NCBI GenBank assembly: GCA_963828625.1
Contig: CAWHEX010000009.1
Coordinates: 467,211 to 531,210 of the forward strand
Reading direction: 5' to 3'
Origin: PALSA-894 sp963828625
GTDB taxonomy: Bacteria > Pseudomonadota > Alphaproteobacteria > Rhizobiales > Xanthobacteraceae
Length of the DNA: 64,000 nucleotides
Part shown: in pieces, positions 18,050 to 27,966 of the stretch
Numbering within the stretch: position 1 is the stretch's first letter
How the letters are laid out: every line of letters begins with the position of its first letter
The notes under the pieces: generated by a model
Told to the model about the DNA's origin: nothing
What the model saw: only the letters and a program-made list of their open reading frames with translations
Databases searched by the model: none
Translations under genes and position numbers: made by a program

Positions 18050-18235
18050 CTACGCCTGCGAGATGCCAGGCAGGAGCGTGGTCGCGACCATTGCGGTAGA
18101 GCCCGAGGCCGCCGCGACGGCGGTGTTCGCGACCCAGATGATGACGGCAAGACCGACGAGCGGATTAGCCGAGGGGGAATAGAGCAGGCGCGACTTGCGC
18201 GTTGGTCGCGGCAGGTGGGGCGGTGGTTCAGACAT
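18050..18235 (-). pseudogene. Truncated duplicate of the 17032-17319 membrane protein
   Basis: Reads KSRLLYSPSANPLVGLAVII then WVANTAVAAA and TAMVATTLLPGISQA, then a stop. It is collinear with residues 2-50 of the 17319 protein (SRLLYSLSANLLAGLAVII...). The similarity extends at DNA level into the 5' flank, where the original ATG has become AAG. The second half is missing and the break coincides with the 3' end of the 17463 gene. An upstream in-frame ATG at 18235 could still give a 61-residue product. Confidence 0.65.
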
Positions 18236-18347
18236 AGAAAGCTATTCCCGGTTGGCTACTCCATTATGCTCGACCTCGTATCGGGCACGCTCGGCGAGTG
18301 CTTTAAAATATTAAAAGGCTCGATCGTGCCCGTCAGCGTTGAAGACC

Positions 18348-20003
18348 CTAATGGTACATTTTGAGTGATCGCGACGTTTGTGACAGGCAGTTTGCCTTAT
18401 GTGTTAAATCCGGAGGAGATCCGGTGCAACATTCCGGGCGGACGGAAGTCAACTTTTCCCAGAGGACTTCAATACCTCGGGAAGTTATCTTCACATTATA
18501 ACCTATAATGGACAAAGGATTCGCTTCAAAGATATCAACTCCCTCTATTGTTTTTCCTTTTTTAGAAAAGTCCGTAAATCCGATATATGTTGTTTTTTTC
18601 CACTTCTTTCGAGTGCCGCCAGAGTTTTTGATGTCGTGCCACTCTTGGCGTCTTATATCGAGAAAATTCTCTATATGCCCTGAACGAAATTGCAGATCAA
18701 ACTGGCCGGACCAAGGGAAAACATCACCTCCGTCTAATGTAACTTTGAGGACATAAGCGTATGTGAAAGTACCCTTTACATTAACGTCAACTTCGTCTTT
18801 TGTTTTGGCGCGAGTTTCAAAGGGTACCTTGGTGTCATCGGCGGCAAAAATTAAATCAGCTACCGTCATTCGCGCTCCTGACAGAAGAGCGGGAATCCCA
18901 TATCGCAATCTGACGATATGTTCGCCCGGCTTCTTATCTAGGACCAAGGAAGCGCTGCGCGCGACCGGCGAGGCGTCCATAACTCTTGGGAGCGCATGCT
19001 GGTATAGGTGGTCCGAAACCTCAACATTAAGATGAGCGCTCTGACTGTCACGATCTGTGGCGTTAGTTAAAGTAAATTGCATTGGTATGATAAAAGCTGA
19101 TCCTTTCTTAAAAGGAAGAATGAAAAGTATATCATCGCATACAGTCTCGTGAAACAATGCAACGGATAATTTCTTGGAAGCTAGGTTGCGCGCCATAAAT
19201 CGTTTGGCTACAGCTGGGCCGTTAGGAATACTGTCGAGAACAGACATGACGTGTCTATGTATACTTCGATAGACGGGTTGGTGTCGGTTTCCGGGCTTGC
19301 AGATGCTAATATGGTCTGCATCGACTGGAATGGGTTCGCTACCCGCGATCCCAGGGTCCGCGTCAACTTTTTGTACTACAAATGAGAATTTTCTTGTTTT
19401 CTAGAGTCTCATAAAAAGAAACAGTGTTAAATCGCAATTCGGCTGCAAGCCGTCTGTAGTCAGAATTTAATTGATCTAGTTCGCCGCTGCTCGATTGTAA
19501 AAGCTTGATGTTCGCGGACGAACTCTTGGTAAGGTGAACTGGAGTATCGAGGCTAAGCAGGATCCGGTATGGGGTGTTGCGAGAAAGGTGACTAGTTTAC
19601 AATTGTCTGCGATCGCCCGCCATCCTCGGTCTGGAGCTTGATGGGCCGTTTTAAGTACCTGTTTTATCAAAAGCCCGCCGAGGCTGTGTGTGACGAAGGC
19701 GATTGGCTTTTTTCCAAATTCATATGATGCTAAATAGTCAAGTGTAGCTTTGCTGCGTTCGAATAGGGTCATTTCACGATTTGCCCAACTTTCAAAAAAA
19801 CTAGTTGGATATCCAAGGCTATATACGTTGACCCAAGGCAGGTCCGTAGCCAACCACTTGGGCCAATACGTTTCGTGGGGAGGTGCCCCTTCTGAGATAG
19901 CCCAAGTAGTCACCATATTGCCGGAAAGGCCATGAACGAAAATTAGATCAACAAGACCAGCGTGTCCGCCGACCTGAGCGATAGCGAAATCTCGACTGCT
20001 CAT
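18348..20003 (-). pseudogene. SERAC1-like serine hydrolase with C-terminal beta-rich domain (two frameshifts)
   Basis: One gene split over three frames. The first part has VDLIFVHGLSGNMVTTWAI, YWPKWLATDLPWVNVYSLGY, the nucleophile elbow FVTHSLGGLLIKQVL and FLATPHTGSCLASIL. After a missing base near 19522 it continues SANIKLLQSSSGELDQLNSD, then YRRLAAELRFNTVSFYE. After a surplus base near 19380 it reads VDADPGIAGSEPIPVDADHI followed by SICKPGNRHQPVYRSI, where the His would complete the Ser-His-Asp triad. This is the PGAP1/SERAC1-type alpha/beta-hydrolase pattern. About 280 further residues, without recognised homology, are hydrophilic and probably beta-rich. Compensated length is 551 codons exactly. 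Base composition is far more AT-rich than the surroundings, suggesting transfer. A start at 20051 is also possible. Target, probably a lipid or ester, is unknown. Confidence 0.75.
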
Positions 20004-20185
20004 TGCAAATACAACGCCTATTGATGAACGTGCCGATCCATGTTGACCCATAGGGTATCAAAATTCAACTAAAGCGTGCGACTAGCTTGTGTATTGTGGA
20101 CGTAATTTCTGAGCGAAGAAATCTCGCGGGGTGTAGATTTCACGTTGTCGCTCAATAGTAAAAGCATGAAACTGCGGAGCTTTCT

Positions 20186-21841
<1,656 letters not shown>

Positions 21842-21876
21842 CGCGCGTGGCGCCTGCGCCATTCGCGCAAGGAAAG

Positions 21877-22056
21877 ATGCGCTTCCGCATCGAGGTGAAC
21901 ACGCTCGACGGCAAGATGACCTACGAGCGCGACACGGCGGCCGATGCGCTGGCGGTCGCCGAAGGGGCCAAGGAAAGCCTCGGCGTGACGATCACGGACA
22001 GCGAGACGGGCGAGCGCTATAGCCGCGACGAATTCGCGAAGCGCTTCGGGCATTGA
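21877..22056 (+). CDS. Small conserved protein of unknown function
   Basis: A 59-residue hydrophilic protein (MRFRIEVNTLDGKMTYERDT...), probably mixed alpha/beta, ending RYSRDEFAKRFGH. No family recognised. ATG 21877 follows AAGGA closely; a GTG at 21847 just after the fumarase stop is an alternative. Co-transcription with fumarase is likely. Confidence 0.5.
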   Translation: MRFRIEVNTLDGKMTYERDTAADALAVAEGAKESLGVTITDSETGERYSRDEFAKRFGH

Positions 22057-22131
22057 ACCGGCGCGGCAAGCCCTCGCACGGCGTCTAGGCGGCCTCGCGC
22101 GGCGCGGTATAATGATCCACCGGAGGGGCCG

Positions 22132-22572
22132 ATGGATTTTGCAACCGACAACCTGACCGCGCGCGTCCTGCTGACCGTCGCGACGCTCGGCTACTCGCTC
22201 GTGCTGGCGGTGGTGGACTTCGGCAAGACGCACGCCACCAACCCGCTGTGGACGGGGCACGCGCGCTTCCATGTCGTGTGGCAGGTGTCGAGCTATATCG
22301 GGATCGCGTTGATCGCGCTGTGGCTGACCTGGAGCATGGGGCCGGTATCGAAGCTCTGGCTCGCGGTCGCGCTGTCGGCCGCGGTCTATGGCGGCTTCTT
22401 CGTGACGGCGTTCGCCATGAAGCTGTTCGGCGGGGCGCTGCTCGACGTCAACGGCGTGCCGCCGATCACGACCATCAACCTCGGCGGCAAGCCCGTGCAG
22501 GTCGACGCCAACGTGACGTCGTTCGGCGCGCTGCTGGCGCTCACCGCCGTTGCGGCCATGATGATCCGCTGA
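22132..22572 (+). CDS. Four-segment membrane protein of unknown function
   Basis: 146 residues with four membrane segments, including LLTVATLGYSLVLAVVDFG, VVWQVSSYIGIALIALWLTW, LAVALSAAVYGGFFVTAFAM and SFGALLALTAVAAMMI. The loop THATNPLWTGHARFHVVWQV is conserved-looking and has histidines that could bind a ligand. CCGGAGGGGCCG precedes ATG 22132. It may be co-transcribed with the hydrolase downstream. Confidence 0.6.
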   Translation: MDFATDNLTARVLLTVATLGYSLVLAVVDFGKTHATNPLWTGHARFHVVWQVSSYIGIALIALWLTWSMGPVSKLWLAVALSAAVYGGFFVTAFAMKLFGGALLDVNGVPPITTINLGGKPVQVDANVTSFGALLALTAVAAMMIR

Positions 22573-22595
22573 GCCGACACCAAGAGGAGGCCACA

Positions 22596-23469
22596 ATGCA
22601 TCACGCGCGCCTTGCTGTCTATCTCGCTGCGCCGGTGAGCGCCGCGCGCCGCCATCTCGGCGTTCGCCGAGCACGGCGCGCACGAATTATCTCGGCGACC
22701 GCTGGAGCTACATGGAGGCGGGCGCGCGGATGCGCCCGCGATCCTGTTGCTGCACGGCGTCGGCGCGAATTCGATGCACTGGCGCTACCAGCTCGCCGGG
22801 CTGTCGGATGCGTTCCGTGTCGTCGCCTGGAATGCGCCGGGCTACATCCTCTCCGATGCATTCAAGACCGAATGGCCGAGCTGCCGGGACTACGCGGACG
22901 CGCTTGCGGATTTCCTGGGGGCCCTGAAGCTCGATCGCGTCAACATCGTCGGCAATTCGTTCGGCAGCCGCGTCGCGCAATGCTTCGCGATCCACTATCC
23001 GCAGCGCGTCATCCGCCTTGCGATGACCGGCACCGGCATCGGGCCGAGGGGCATGAGCGAGGAGGAAAAGCAGAAGGTCGTCGCGACGCGCGAGGCGCAG
23101 GTCGCCAAGGGCGGCTACGGCTTCGGCGCGCGCGTCGATGCGCTGCTGGCGAAGAATGCTTCGGCGCAGACCAAGGCGCTCGTCGCCGACGTGCTGCGCG
23201 CCACCAATCCGCGCGGCTTCATGCATGGCGTGAAGCTCGGCATGGCGGACGGCTACGATCCCGAGACGGTTGCCGCCAAGGTCACGGCGCCCGTGCTGAT
23301 GATCTCCGGCAACGAGGACCGCGTGAATCCGATCGACCGGAATGCCGCGGTGCTGGCAAAGGCGATGCCGAAGGCGAAGCTCGAAATCCTCGACGGCGTC
23401 GGCCACCTGCCCGAGGTCGAGGCGCCCGAGAAGGTCAACGCGCTGCTGCGCGCGTTCTTTGCGGAGTAG
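22596..23469 (+). CDS. Alpha/beta hydrolase (frameshifts in first 50 codons)
   Basis: An alpha/beta-hydrolase-fold enzyme of about 290 residues. The well-preserved body has LLLHGVGANSMHWRYQLAGL (oxyanion HG), the nucleophile elbow VNIVGNSFGSRVA, the acid in LMISGNEDRVNPI and the catalytic His in DGVGHLPEVEAP. The N-terminus MHHARLAVYLAAPVSAA passes through three frames (ISAFAEHG, then RTNYLGDRWSYMEAG, then DAPAILLLHG), which needs two surplus bases and one missing base between about 22645 and 22735. AAGAGGAGG precedes ATG 22596. Substrate unknown. Confidence 0.8.
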
Positions 23470-23477
23470 GGCGCGGT

Positions 23478-24530
23478 TCAGTTTTTGAACGCCGGCGCGA
23501 CCTCGCGCATGAAGCGGTCCATCTCCTCCTTCACCTGCGCGTGCGGTTTGAGGCCGACGTTGAAATAGAGGATCACCTCCTCGAAGCCCGCGGCCTCGAC
23601 CTTCTTCAAGGTGTCGGTCATGCTTTGCGCCGAGCCGATCAACACCGAATTTTCGGTCAGGTCCTCCGGCTTCACGTTCTGCAGCCGCGCCACCATGTCG
23701 ATGAAATAGCGGTAGCTCGGCGGCGCGGTCTTCGGGTCGCCGGGGAAGGCCGGGATCACGCATTCCTTGTAGTAGCGGATCTGGCGCGCGCGCTGCGCGT
23801 CCTCCTGCGCTTTGTTGTCGGCGAAGTGCGTGAAGTAGCTGCACATCAGCCGGCCCGGCTTGGTGCCGAACTTCGCGCAGCTTGCGTGATAGAGGTCGGC
23901 CACCTGCTTCAGCCCGCCGAAGCTCATCGCGGCGGCGAACGGCGCGACGATCAGCCCGCAGCCGAGCCGTGCGGCAAGCTCGATCGAGGGCTTGGAGAAC
24001 GACGCGACATAAGCGGGCAGCGGCTGCTGCACCGGCTTGGGCGTGATGCGCACGTCGTCGAACTGGTAATGCTTGCCGTGATGCGAGATGCGGCCGTCGG
24101 CGGCCCACAGCGTGCGCACCAGCTCCATGCCTTCTTCGAAGATGCCCTGGTTGTCGGAGAAATCGACCTTGAACGGCAGATATTCGCGCGCGTCGTAGCC
24201 GCGCCCGGCGGCGAAATCGACGCGCCCGTTGGAGAGCAGGTCGAGCGTCGCCCATTGCTCGGCGACGCGGATCGGATGATGCAGCGGCAGCACCGTGACG
24301 GCCGGCGCAAGGCGGATGTTCTTGGTGCGCGCCGCGATATAGGCGAGCACGAGGTCGGGGCAGGAGAGCACGCCGAGCGAGTTGAAGTGATGTTCGCCGA
24401 TCCAGGCCGAACTCATGCCGAGCGCGTCGGCATAGATCGCCTCGTCGGTGATGTCGGCGACGAACTGGTTCGGCGTGCGGGTGTTGTTGTCGTAGTGATT
24501 GTCGCTGAGCGTGAAGTAGCCGAATTTCAT
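23478..24530 (-). CDS. Luciferase-like (LLM class) flavin-dependent oxidoreductase
   Basis: 350 residues, intact TIM-barrel monooxygenase. Landmarks are MKFGYFTLSDNHYDNN, SSAWIGEHHFNSLGVL, RLAPAVTVLPLHHPIRVAEQ, VDFAAGRGYDAREYLPF and VLIGSAQSMTDTLKKVEAAG. These enzymes use reduced flavin to oxidise small aromatics, alkanes or sulfur compounds; the substrate is not deducible. It is divergent from a MarR regulator with a palindrome between them, which suggests substrate-controlled expression. Confidence 0.9.
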   Translation of the reverse strand: MKFGYFTLSDNHYDNNTRTPNQFVADITDEAIYADALGMSSAWIGEHHFNSLGVLSCPDLVLAYIAARTKNIRLAPAVTVLPLHHPIRVAEQWATLDLLSNGRVDFAAGRGYDAREYLPFKVDFSDNQGIFEEGMELVRTLWAADGRISHHGKHYQFDDVRITPKPVQQPLPAYVASFSKPSIELAARLGCGLIVAPFAAAMSFGGLKQVADLYHASCAKFGTKPGRLMCSYFTHFADNKAQEDAQRARQIRYYKECVIPAFPGDPKTAPPSYRYFIDMVARLQNVKPEDLTENSVLIGSAQSMTDTLKKVEAAGFEEVILYFNVGLKPHAQVKEEMDRFMREVAPAFKN

Positions 24531-24594
24531 CTCGTGTCCTCCCGTCCGGCGTTCTCATTGGCGGAAAGCTCGGTGCATGGAACGATAGGTGTAA

Positions 24595-24609
24595 TTGCAA
24601 CTGTTGTAA
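24595..24609. promoter_or_regulatory. Candidate MarR operator
   Basis: TTGCAACTGTTGTAA is a near-perfect 15-bp inverted repeat (arms TTGCAAC/GTTGTAA, one mismatched pair). It lies 65 bases before the oxidoreductase start and 85 bases before the divergent marR start, where a MarR-family dimer usually binds. This is inference from symmetry and position. Confidence 0.45.
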
Positions 24610-24693
24610 ATGCACTCGATTTAGACTAGAAGCGTTGGTATCGGCCGGTCTTTCTGAGGCGACGCCCTCAGGAGCGGCCCAAGGGAGCAAATC

Positions 24694-25138
24694 GTGCGAA
24701 CCGCTGGTCTCGAACTGTCGGGCTATCTTCCGTACCTGATCAACCGGGTCGGCGTGGCGCTGGTCGAGCGTTTCGCGCGGGACGCGTTGGACGCGACGCA
24801 CCTGACGATCGGGACGTGGCGTGTGCTGGCGGCGACGGCCAATCACGACGGCGTCCGGCAGATCGATCTCGCCCGGCTGACGAGCATCGAGGTATCGACG
24901 GTGTCGCGGCTCGTCACCCGGCTTGTCCGGCTGGGGCTGGTCGAGCGTTCGCGCTCGGCGAAGAGCAATCGCGAGGTGACCGTCCGGCTGACCGCGAAAG
25001 GAAAAGCGTTGTTCGGCGAACTGGCGCCGGTCGCGATCGCGTTGCAGAAAACCGCAACGCGCGGGGTCACGAAGGCCGAGTTGGCGACGACACAGGCGCG
25101 TCCTGTCGCGCATGCACGAAAATCTTGGCGCCGAATAA
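24694..25138 (+). CDS. MarR-family transcriptional regulator (one frameshift)
   Basis: A winged-helix repressor of about 147 residues. The dimerisation helix contains SGYLPYLINRVGVALVERFA. The recognition region is IDLARLTSIEVSTVSRLVTR, then LVRLGLVERSRSAKSNREVT as the wing, then LTAKGKALFGELAPVA. A surplus base near 25098 shifts the frame; compensated, the protein ends QAVLSRMHENLGAE and stop at 25138. The GTG start has AAGGGAG upstream. It is divergent from the luciferase-like oxidoreductase, its likely target. Confidence 0.85.
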
Positions 25139-25159
25139 GCGCGAACGGAACAGTCCGCG

Positions 25160-25606
25160 TCACATCACTTGATCGGTCGCGGGCCGAGCCGTACCGGCTG
25201 GTTGCCGATCGCTGCCCTTCGCGAAACGCGGCAACGCATCCGCGATCTCGAACCAGGGCAGCTGTTCCTCGACGAACACATGATAGGTCGGCGCGATTGC
25301 GGCCGGCTCGTCGAGCGTCCCGGCATAGATGTCGACCTGCGTGCTGCGGTCGGACGTGTACGTCATCGGCGAGCCGCAGCGACCGCAATGCGTGCGCGTG
25401 ACGCCGGGGGAGGAGGCGTAGGCGGCGGGCGTGCCTTTGGTGAAGCGGAAACGCTCGCCCTCGACGCACAGGAAGGTCGAGACCGGCGTCGAGGTGTGGC
25501 GGCGGCAGCTTTCGCAATGACAGTGCAGCACCTTCAGCGGTGCGCCGGCGAATTCGTAGCGAATGTCGCCACAAAGGCAGCGCCCGGTGACCGGTTTGTC
25601 CGTCAT
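25160..25606 (-). CDS. GFA-family zinc protein
   Basis: 148 residues with the glutathione-dependent formaldehyde-activating (Gfa/CENP-V) fold. Zinc ligands are visible in GRCLCGDIRY, LHCHCESCRRHTSTPVSTF and THCGRCGSPMTY. Most family members are not proven formaldehyde enzymes, so the reaction stays open. The start at 25606 (MTDKPVTGRCLCG) is preferred; an in-frame ATG at 25621 adds five residues. It is convergent with marR. Confidence 0.85.
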   Translation of the reverse strand: MTDKPVTGRCLCGDIRYEFAGAPLKVLHCHCESCRRHTSTPVSTFLCVEGERFRFTKGTPAAYASSPGVTRTHCGRCGSPMTYTSDRSTQVDIYAGTLDEPAAIAPTYHVFVEEQLPWFEIADALPRFAKGSDRQPAGTARPATDQVM

Positions 25607-25746
25607 CGCAATTGTTCCCATCCCTGAACGCCGACGATAGGCCGAAGCCTGTGCCTCGGCCAGACTGGCCGCGCGGTGGCATTTCGCCTATGAACGATTC
25701 TGCCGACCCGTAAGAGAGAGACGACGAAGATGGACGCAATCTGCAA

Positions 25747-26064
25747 ATGACGCCGCGCGCAATCACATTCCTGCTTGCCGCGGCGGTCTGCGCCGCGATT
25801 TCGCCCGCAGCGGCGGCATGCCGCGAAGATCTCGTGGCGAGTTCCGAAAATCTCAAGCGCACGCGCGAGGGTCTCGAAACGTCCACAAAGGGATCGGTCG
25901 CGGTGCAGTGCGCGGCCGTCCGCCAGCACATCGCTTCGCTCAATCAGGTGAAAACCGTGTTCGCGCGCTGCGATACCTCGGCCGACAAGGCGAAAAACGC
26001 CGGTCAGGTCACGACCACCATCGCGATGCTCAGCAAGCAGATGCGCAGTAGCTGCAAGAAGTAG
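25747..26064 (+). CDS. Small secreted helical protein
   Basis: 105 residues: a signal peptide (MTPRAITFLLAAAVCAAISPAAA) followed by a hydrophilic, probably all-helical domain (LVASSENLKRTREGLETSTK ... VRQHIASLNQVKTVFARC) with four cysteines (ACRED, VQCAA, ARCDT, SSCKK) that could form two disulfides. No family recognised; periplasmic. Confidence 0.6.
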   Translation: MTPRAITFLLAAAVCAAISPAAAACREDLVASSENLKRTREGLETSTKGSVAVQCAAVRQHIASLNQVKTVFARCDTSADKAKNAGQVTTTIAMLSKQMRSSCKK

Positions 26065-26085
26065 AGCGAACGCGGCGCGCGTTCG

Positions 26086-27111
26086 CTAGCGCGAGACGGC
26101 CTCGCGGAACGAGACCAGCCGGCGCTGCGCCTCGTCCCACAGCACGAGCCGCACGCAGCGGAAGCTTTCGAGCAGCGTCAGCCGACCGACCGCCCGCAGT
26201 TCGGGATGGTCCTGCAGCACGCGATCCAGACGGTAGTAGGGGATGCGGCTGCACAGGTGGTGCACGTGGTGCACGCCGATGTTCGCCGTGAACCAGCGTA
26301 GCACCGCCGGCAGATCGTAGTGCGAGCTACCGAACAGCGCGGTCTGCTGCTGGGTCCAGCCGTCGCTGCTTTCCCACACCGTCTCCTCGAACTGGTGCTG
26401 CACGTAGAACAGCCACACGCCGATCGATGCCGCGAGGACGATGATCGGCAGATGCACGATCAGGAAGGCCTTGATGCCGATGAACCAGATCAGCGTCGCG
26501 AAGATCGTCGCGATCGCGGCGTTGGTCGCCATCGCGCTGACCCACGGCTCCCACCCGGCGCGCAGCATCCCAATAGGAAGGCGCTGCTGGAGGATAAAGA
26601 GATAGGCCGGGCCGATGCCGAACAATACGATCGGGTTGCGGTAGACGCGATACTGCAGCCGGCCCCAGCGCGAGCGCTGCAAGTATTCGCGCACCGTGAG
26701 CGTGTCGACGTCGCCAATGCCGCGCCTGTCGAGGTTGCCGGACGAGGCATGATGGATCGCGTGGGCGCGGCGCCAGAAATCGTACGGCGTCATCGTCAGC
26801 ACGCCGAGCGCGCGGCCGATCCAGTCGTTCGCGCGCCGGCGGGAGAAGAATGCGCCGTGGCCGCAATCGTGCTGGATCATGAACAGGCGGACCATGAATC
26901 CTGCGGACGGAATCCCGAGCAGCAGGCTCAACCACCAGAAGCCGAACATGTAGGCGAGCCACGCCGCGATCCAGAGCGCGATGAGCGGGAGCAGCGTAAT
27001 CAAAAGCTCGGCAATGCCGCGCGTGTCGCTCGGCGTCCCATAGCGGGTGAGGAGCAGCCTGATACGCCGCGCGTCGAGCGCTGCGGCGTGTGAGTTGTGA
27101 CCGAGGCTCAA
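26086..27111 (-). CDS. Membrane fatty-acid desaturase
   Basis: A membrane di-iron desaturase of about 341 residues. The three histidine boxes are present: MIQHDCGHGAFF, RRAHAIHHASSG and NIGVHHVHHLCSRIP. Four to five hydrophobic segments lie between them. It probably introduces a double bond into membrane acyl chains or a related lipid, acting at the inner membrane. No ATG lies before the first segment. I place the start at TTG 27111, which overlaps the upstream stop (TTGA) and suggests translational coupling with the 27374 gene. Confidence 0.85.
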   Translation of the reverse strand: MSLGHNSHAAALDARRIRLLLTRYGTPSDTRGIAELLITLLPLIALWIAAWLAYMFGFWWLSLLLGIPSAGFMVRLFMIQHDCGHGAFFSRRRANDWIGRALGVLTMTPYDFWRRAHAIHHASSGNLDRRGIGDVDTLTVREYLQRSRWGRLQYRVYRNPIVLFGIGPAYLFILQQRLPIGMLRAGWEPWVSAMATNAAIATIFATLIWFIGIKAFLIVHLPIIVLAASIGVWLFYVQHQFEETVWESSDGWTQQQTALFGSSHYDLPAVLRWFTANIGVHHVHHLCSRIPYYRLDRVLQDHPELRAVGRLTLLESFRCVRLVLWDEAQRRLVSFREAVSR

Positions 27112-27374
27112 GCGGAGGTCAGCGATCGGCTGCGGCGCGCGGGCTTGGCGGCCTGACCAGCGGTTTTCTTGCGGGCCGGAGGCTTTGCTGCCGGGGCAGC
27201 TTGCGCTTCGGCGGCTTCTTTCTCGAGGCGAAGCTGGCGCAGCCGGGTTGTGTTGGCGTCGACCCGCGCTTTTTCGGCGGCGTAGTCGCGCACCGCCTCG
27301 GCGGCTTCGCGGTCGCGCGACTGCTGCTTGGCGGCAGCCGCCAGGCGCTGCTCGACGCTTTTCGTAGACGTCAT
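27108..27374 (-). CDS. Small Ala/Lys/Arg-rich coiled-coil protein
   Basis: 88 residues. A helical, charge-rich N-terminal two thirds (TKSVEQRLAAAAKQQSRDRE..., DYAAEKARVDANTTRLRQLR) suits a coiled coil. The C-terminal tail (KPPARKKTAGQAAKPARRSR) is very basic and could bind nucleic acid. No family recognised. Its stop overlaps the putative TTG start of the desaturase. Confidence 0.6.
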   Translation of the reverse strand: MTSTKSVEQRLAAAAKQQSRDREAAEAVRDYAAEKARVDANTTRLRQLRLEKEAAEAQAAPAAKPPARKKTAGQAAKPARRSRSLTSA

Positions 27375-27446
27375 CGGCCCCTTCTCCGTGGCTCGCAGGA
27401 TAGGGCAAATACGGCCCCATCGAGTCGCCCGCCCGTCAGGCTACCA

Positions 27447-27486
27447 CAAAAAGGAATCCCGCGCCCGGGGACCGGTCGCGGGATTC
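27447..27486 (-). terminator. Rho-independent terminator after cspA
   Basis: On the minus strand, stem GAATCCCGCG/CGCGGGATTC with a 13-base loop is followed by CTTTTTG. It lies about 55 bases after the cspA stop codon. Confidence 0.8.
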
Positions 27487-27541
27487 GAACCACAAGCTCT
27501 GCCAGTACATCCGTGGTCAAAGCAGAATGGCGCCTGCTGCC

Positions 27542-27751
27542 TTAGACGGCTTGCAGGTTTTCGGCGGCCGACTTGCCGGTACGGCGGTCGGCAACCACTT
27601 CGAAGGAAACCTTCTGGCCTTCGTTCAGCGTGCTCATGCCGGCGCGTTCGACCGCGCTGATGTGCACGAAGACGTCATTGCCGCCGTTGTCCGGCTGAAT
27701 GAAGCCGAAGCCCTTTTGGTTGTTGAACCACTTCACTGTTCCCTTGTTCAT
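27542..27751 (-). CDS. cspA: Cold-shock protein (CspA family)
   Basis: 69 residues, single OB-fold RNA/DNA-binding protein. MNKGTVKWFNNQKGFGFIQP carries RNP1 (KGFGFI) and NDVFVHISAVERAG carries RNP2 (VFVHI). It acts as an RNA chaperone that melts mRNA secondary structure. A long AT-richer leader of up to about 200 bases (27752-27966) precedes it, as is usual for csp genes whose mRNA leader is temperature-responsive. A terminator follows. Confidence 0.95.
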   Translation of the reverse strand: MNKGTVKWFNNQKGFGFIQPDNGGNDVFVHISAVERAGMSTLNEGQKVSFEVVADRRTGKSAAENLQAV

Positions 27752-27966
27752 GGGAAAGTCCTCTCGTTTAACGATGCACGTGTGGGAACGGACGCAGTGA
27801 TGCGGCCGCAGTCCCGGTTCGTTCGATTTTTGGATAAGTGTCTGAAACGTGCACGCCCAGAGGCGAAGCGGCCCAGTCAATCGGCCAGAGATCGATGGGC
27901 CTCATATGGGCGCGACAGGCCGAAAAGTCAAGGAAGGACGGTTCCCGGCGCGTGTCGCCGCGCGCG

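Noticed and set aside
27475..27500. A tRNA-like T-loop (GGTTCGAATCCC on the minus strand)
   Set aside because: The flanking bases cannot form a T-stem or acceptor stem and no D or anticodon arm is present. The segment is one arm of the cspA terminator hairpin.
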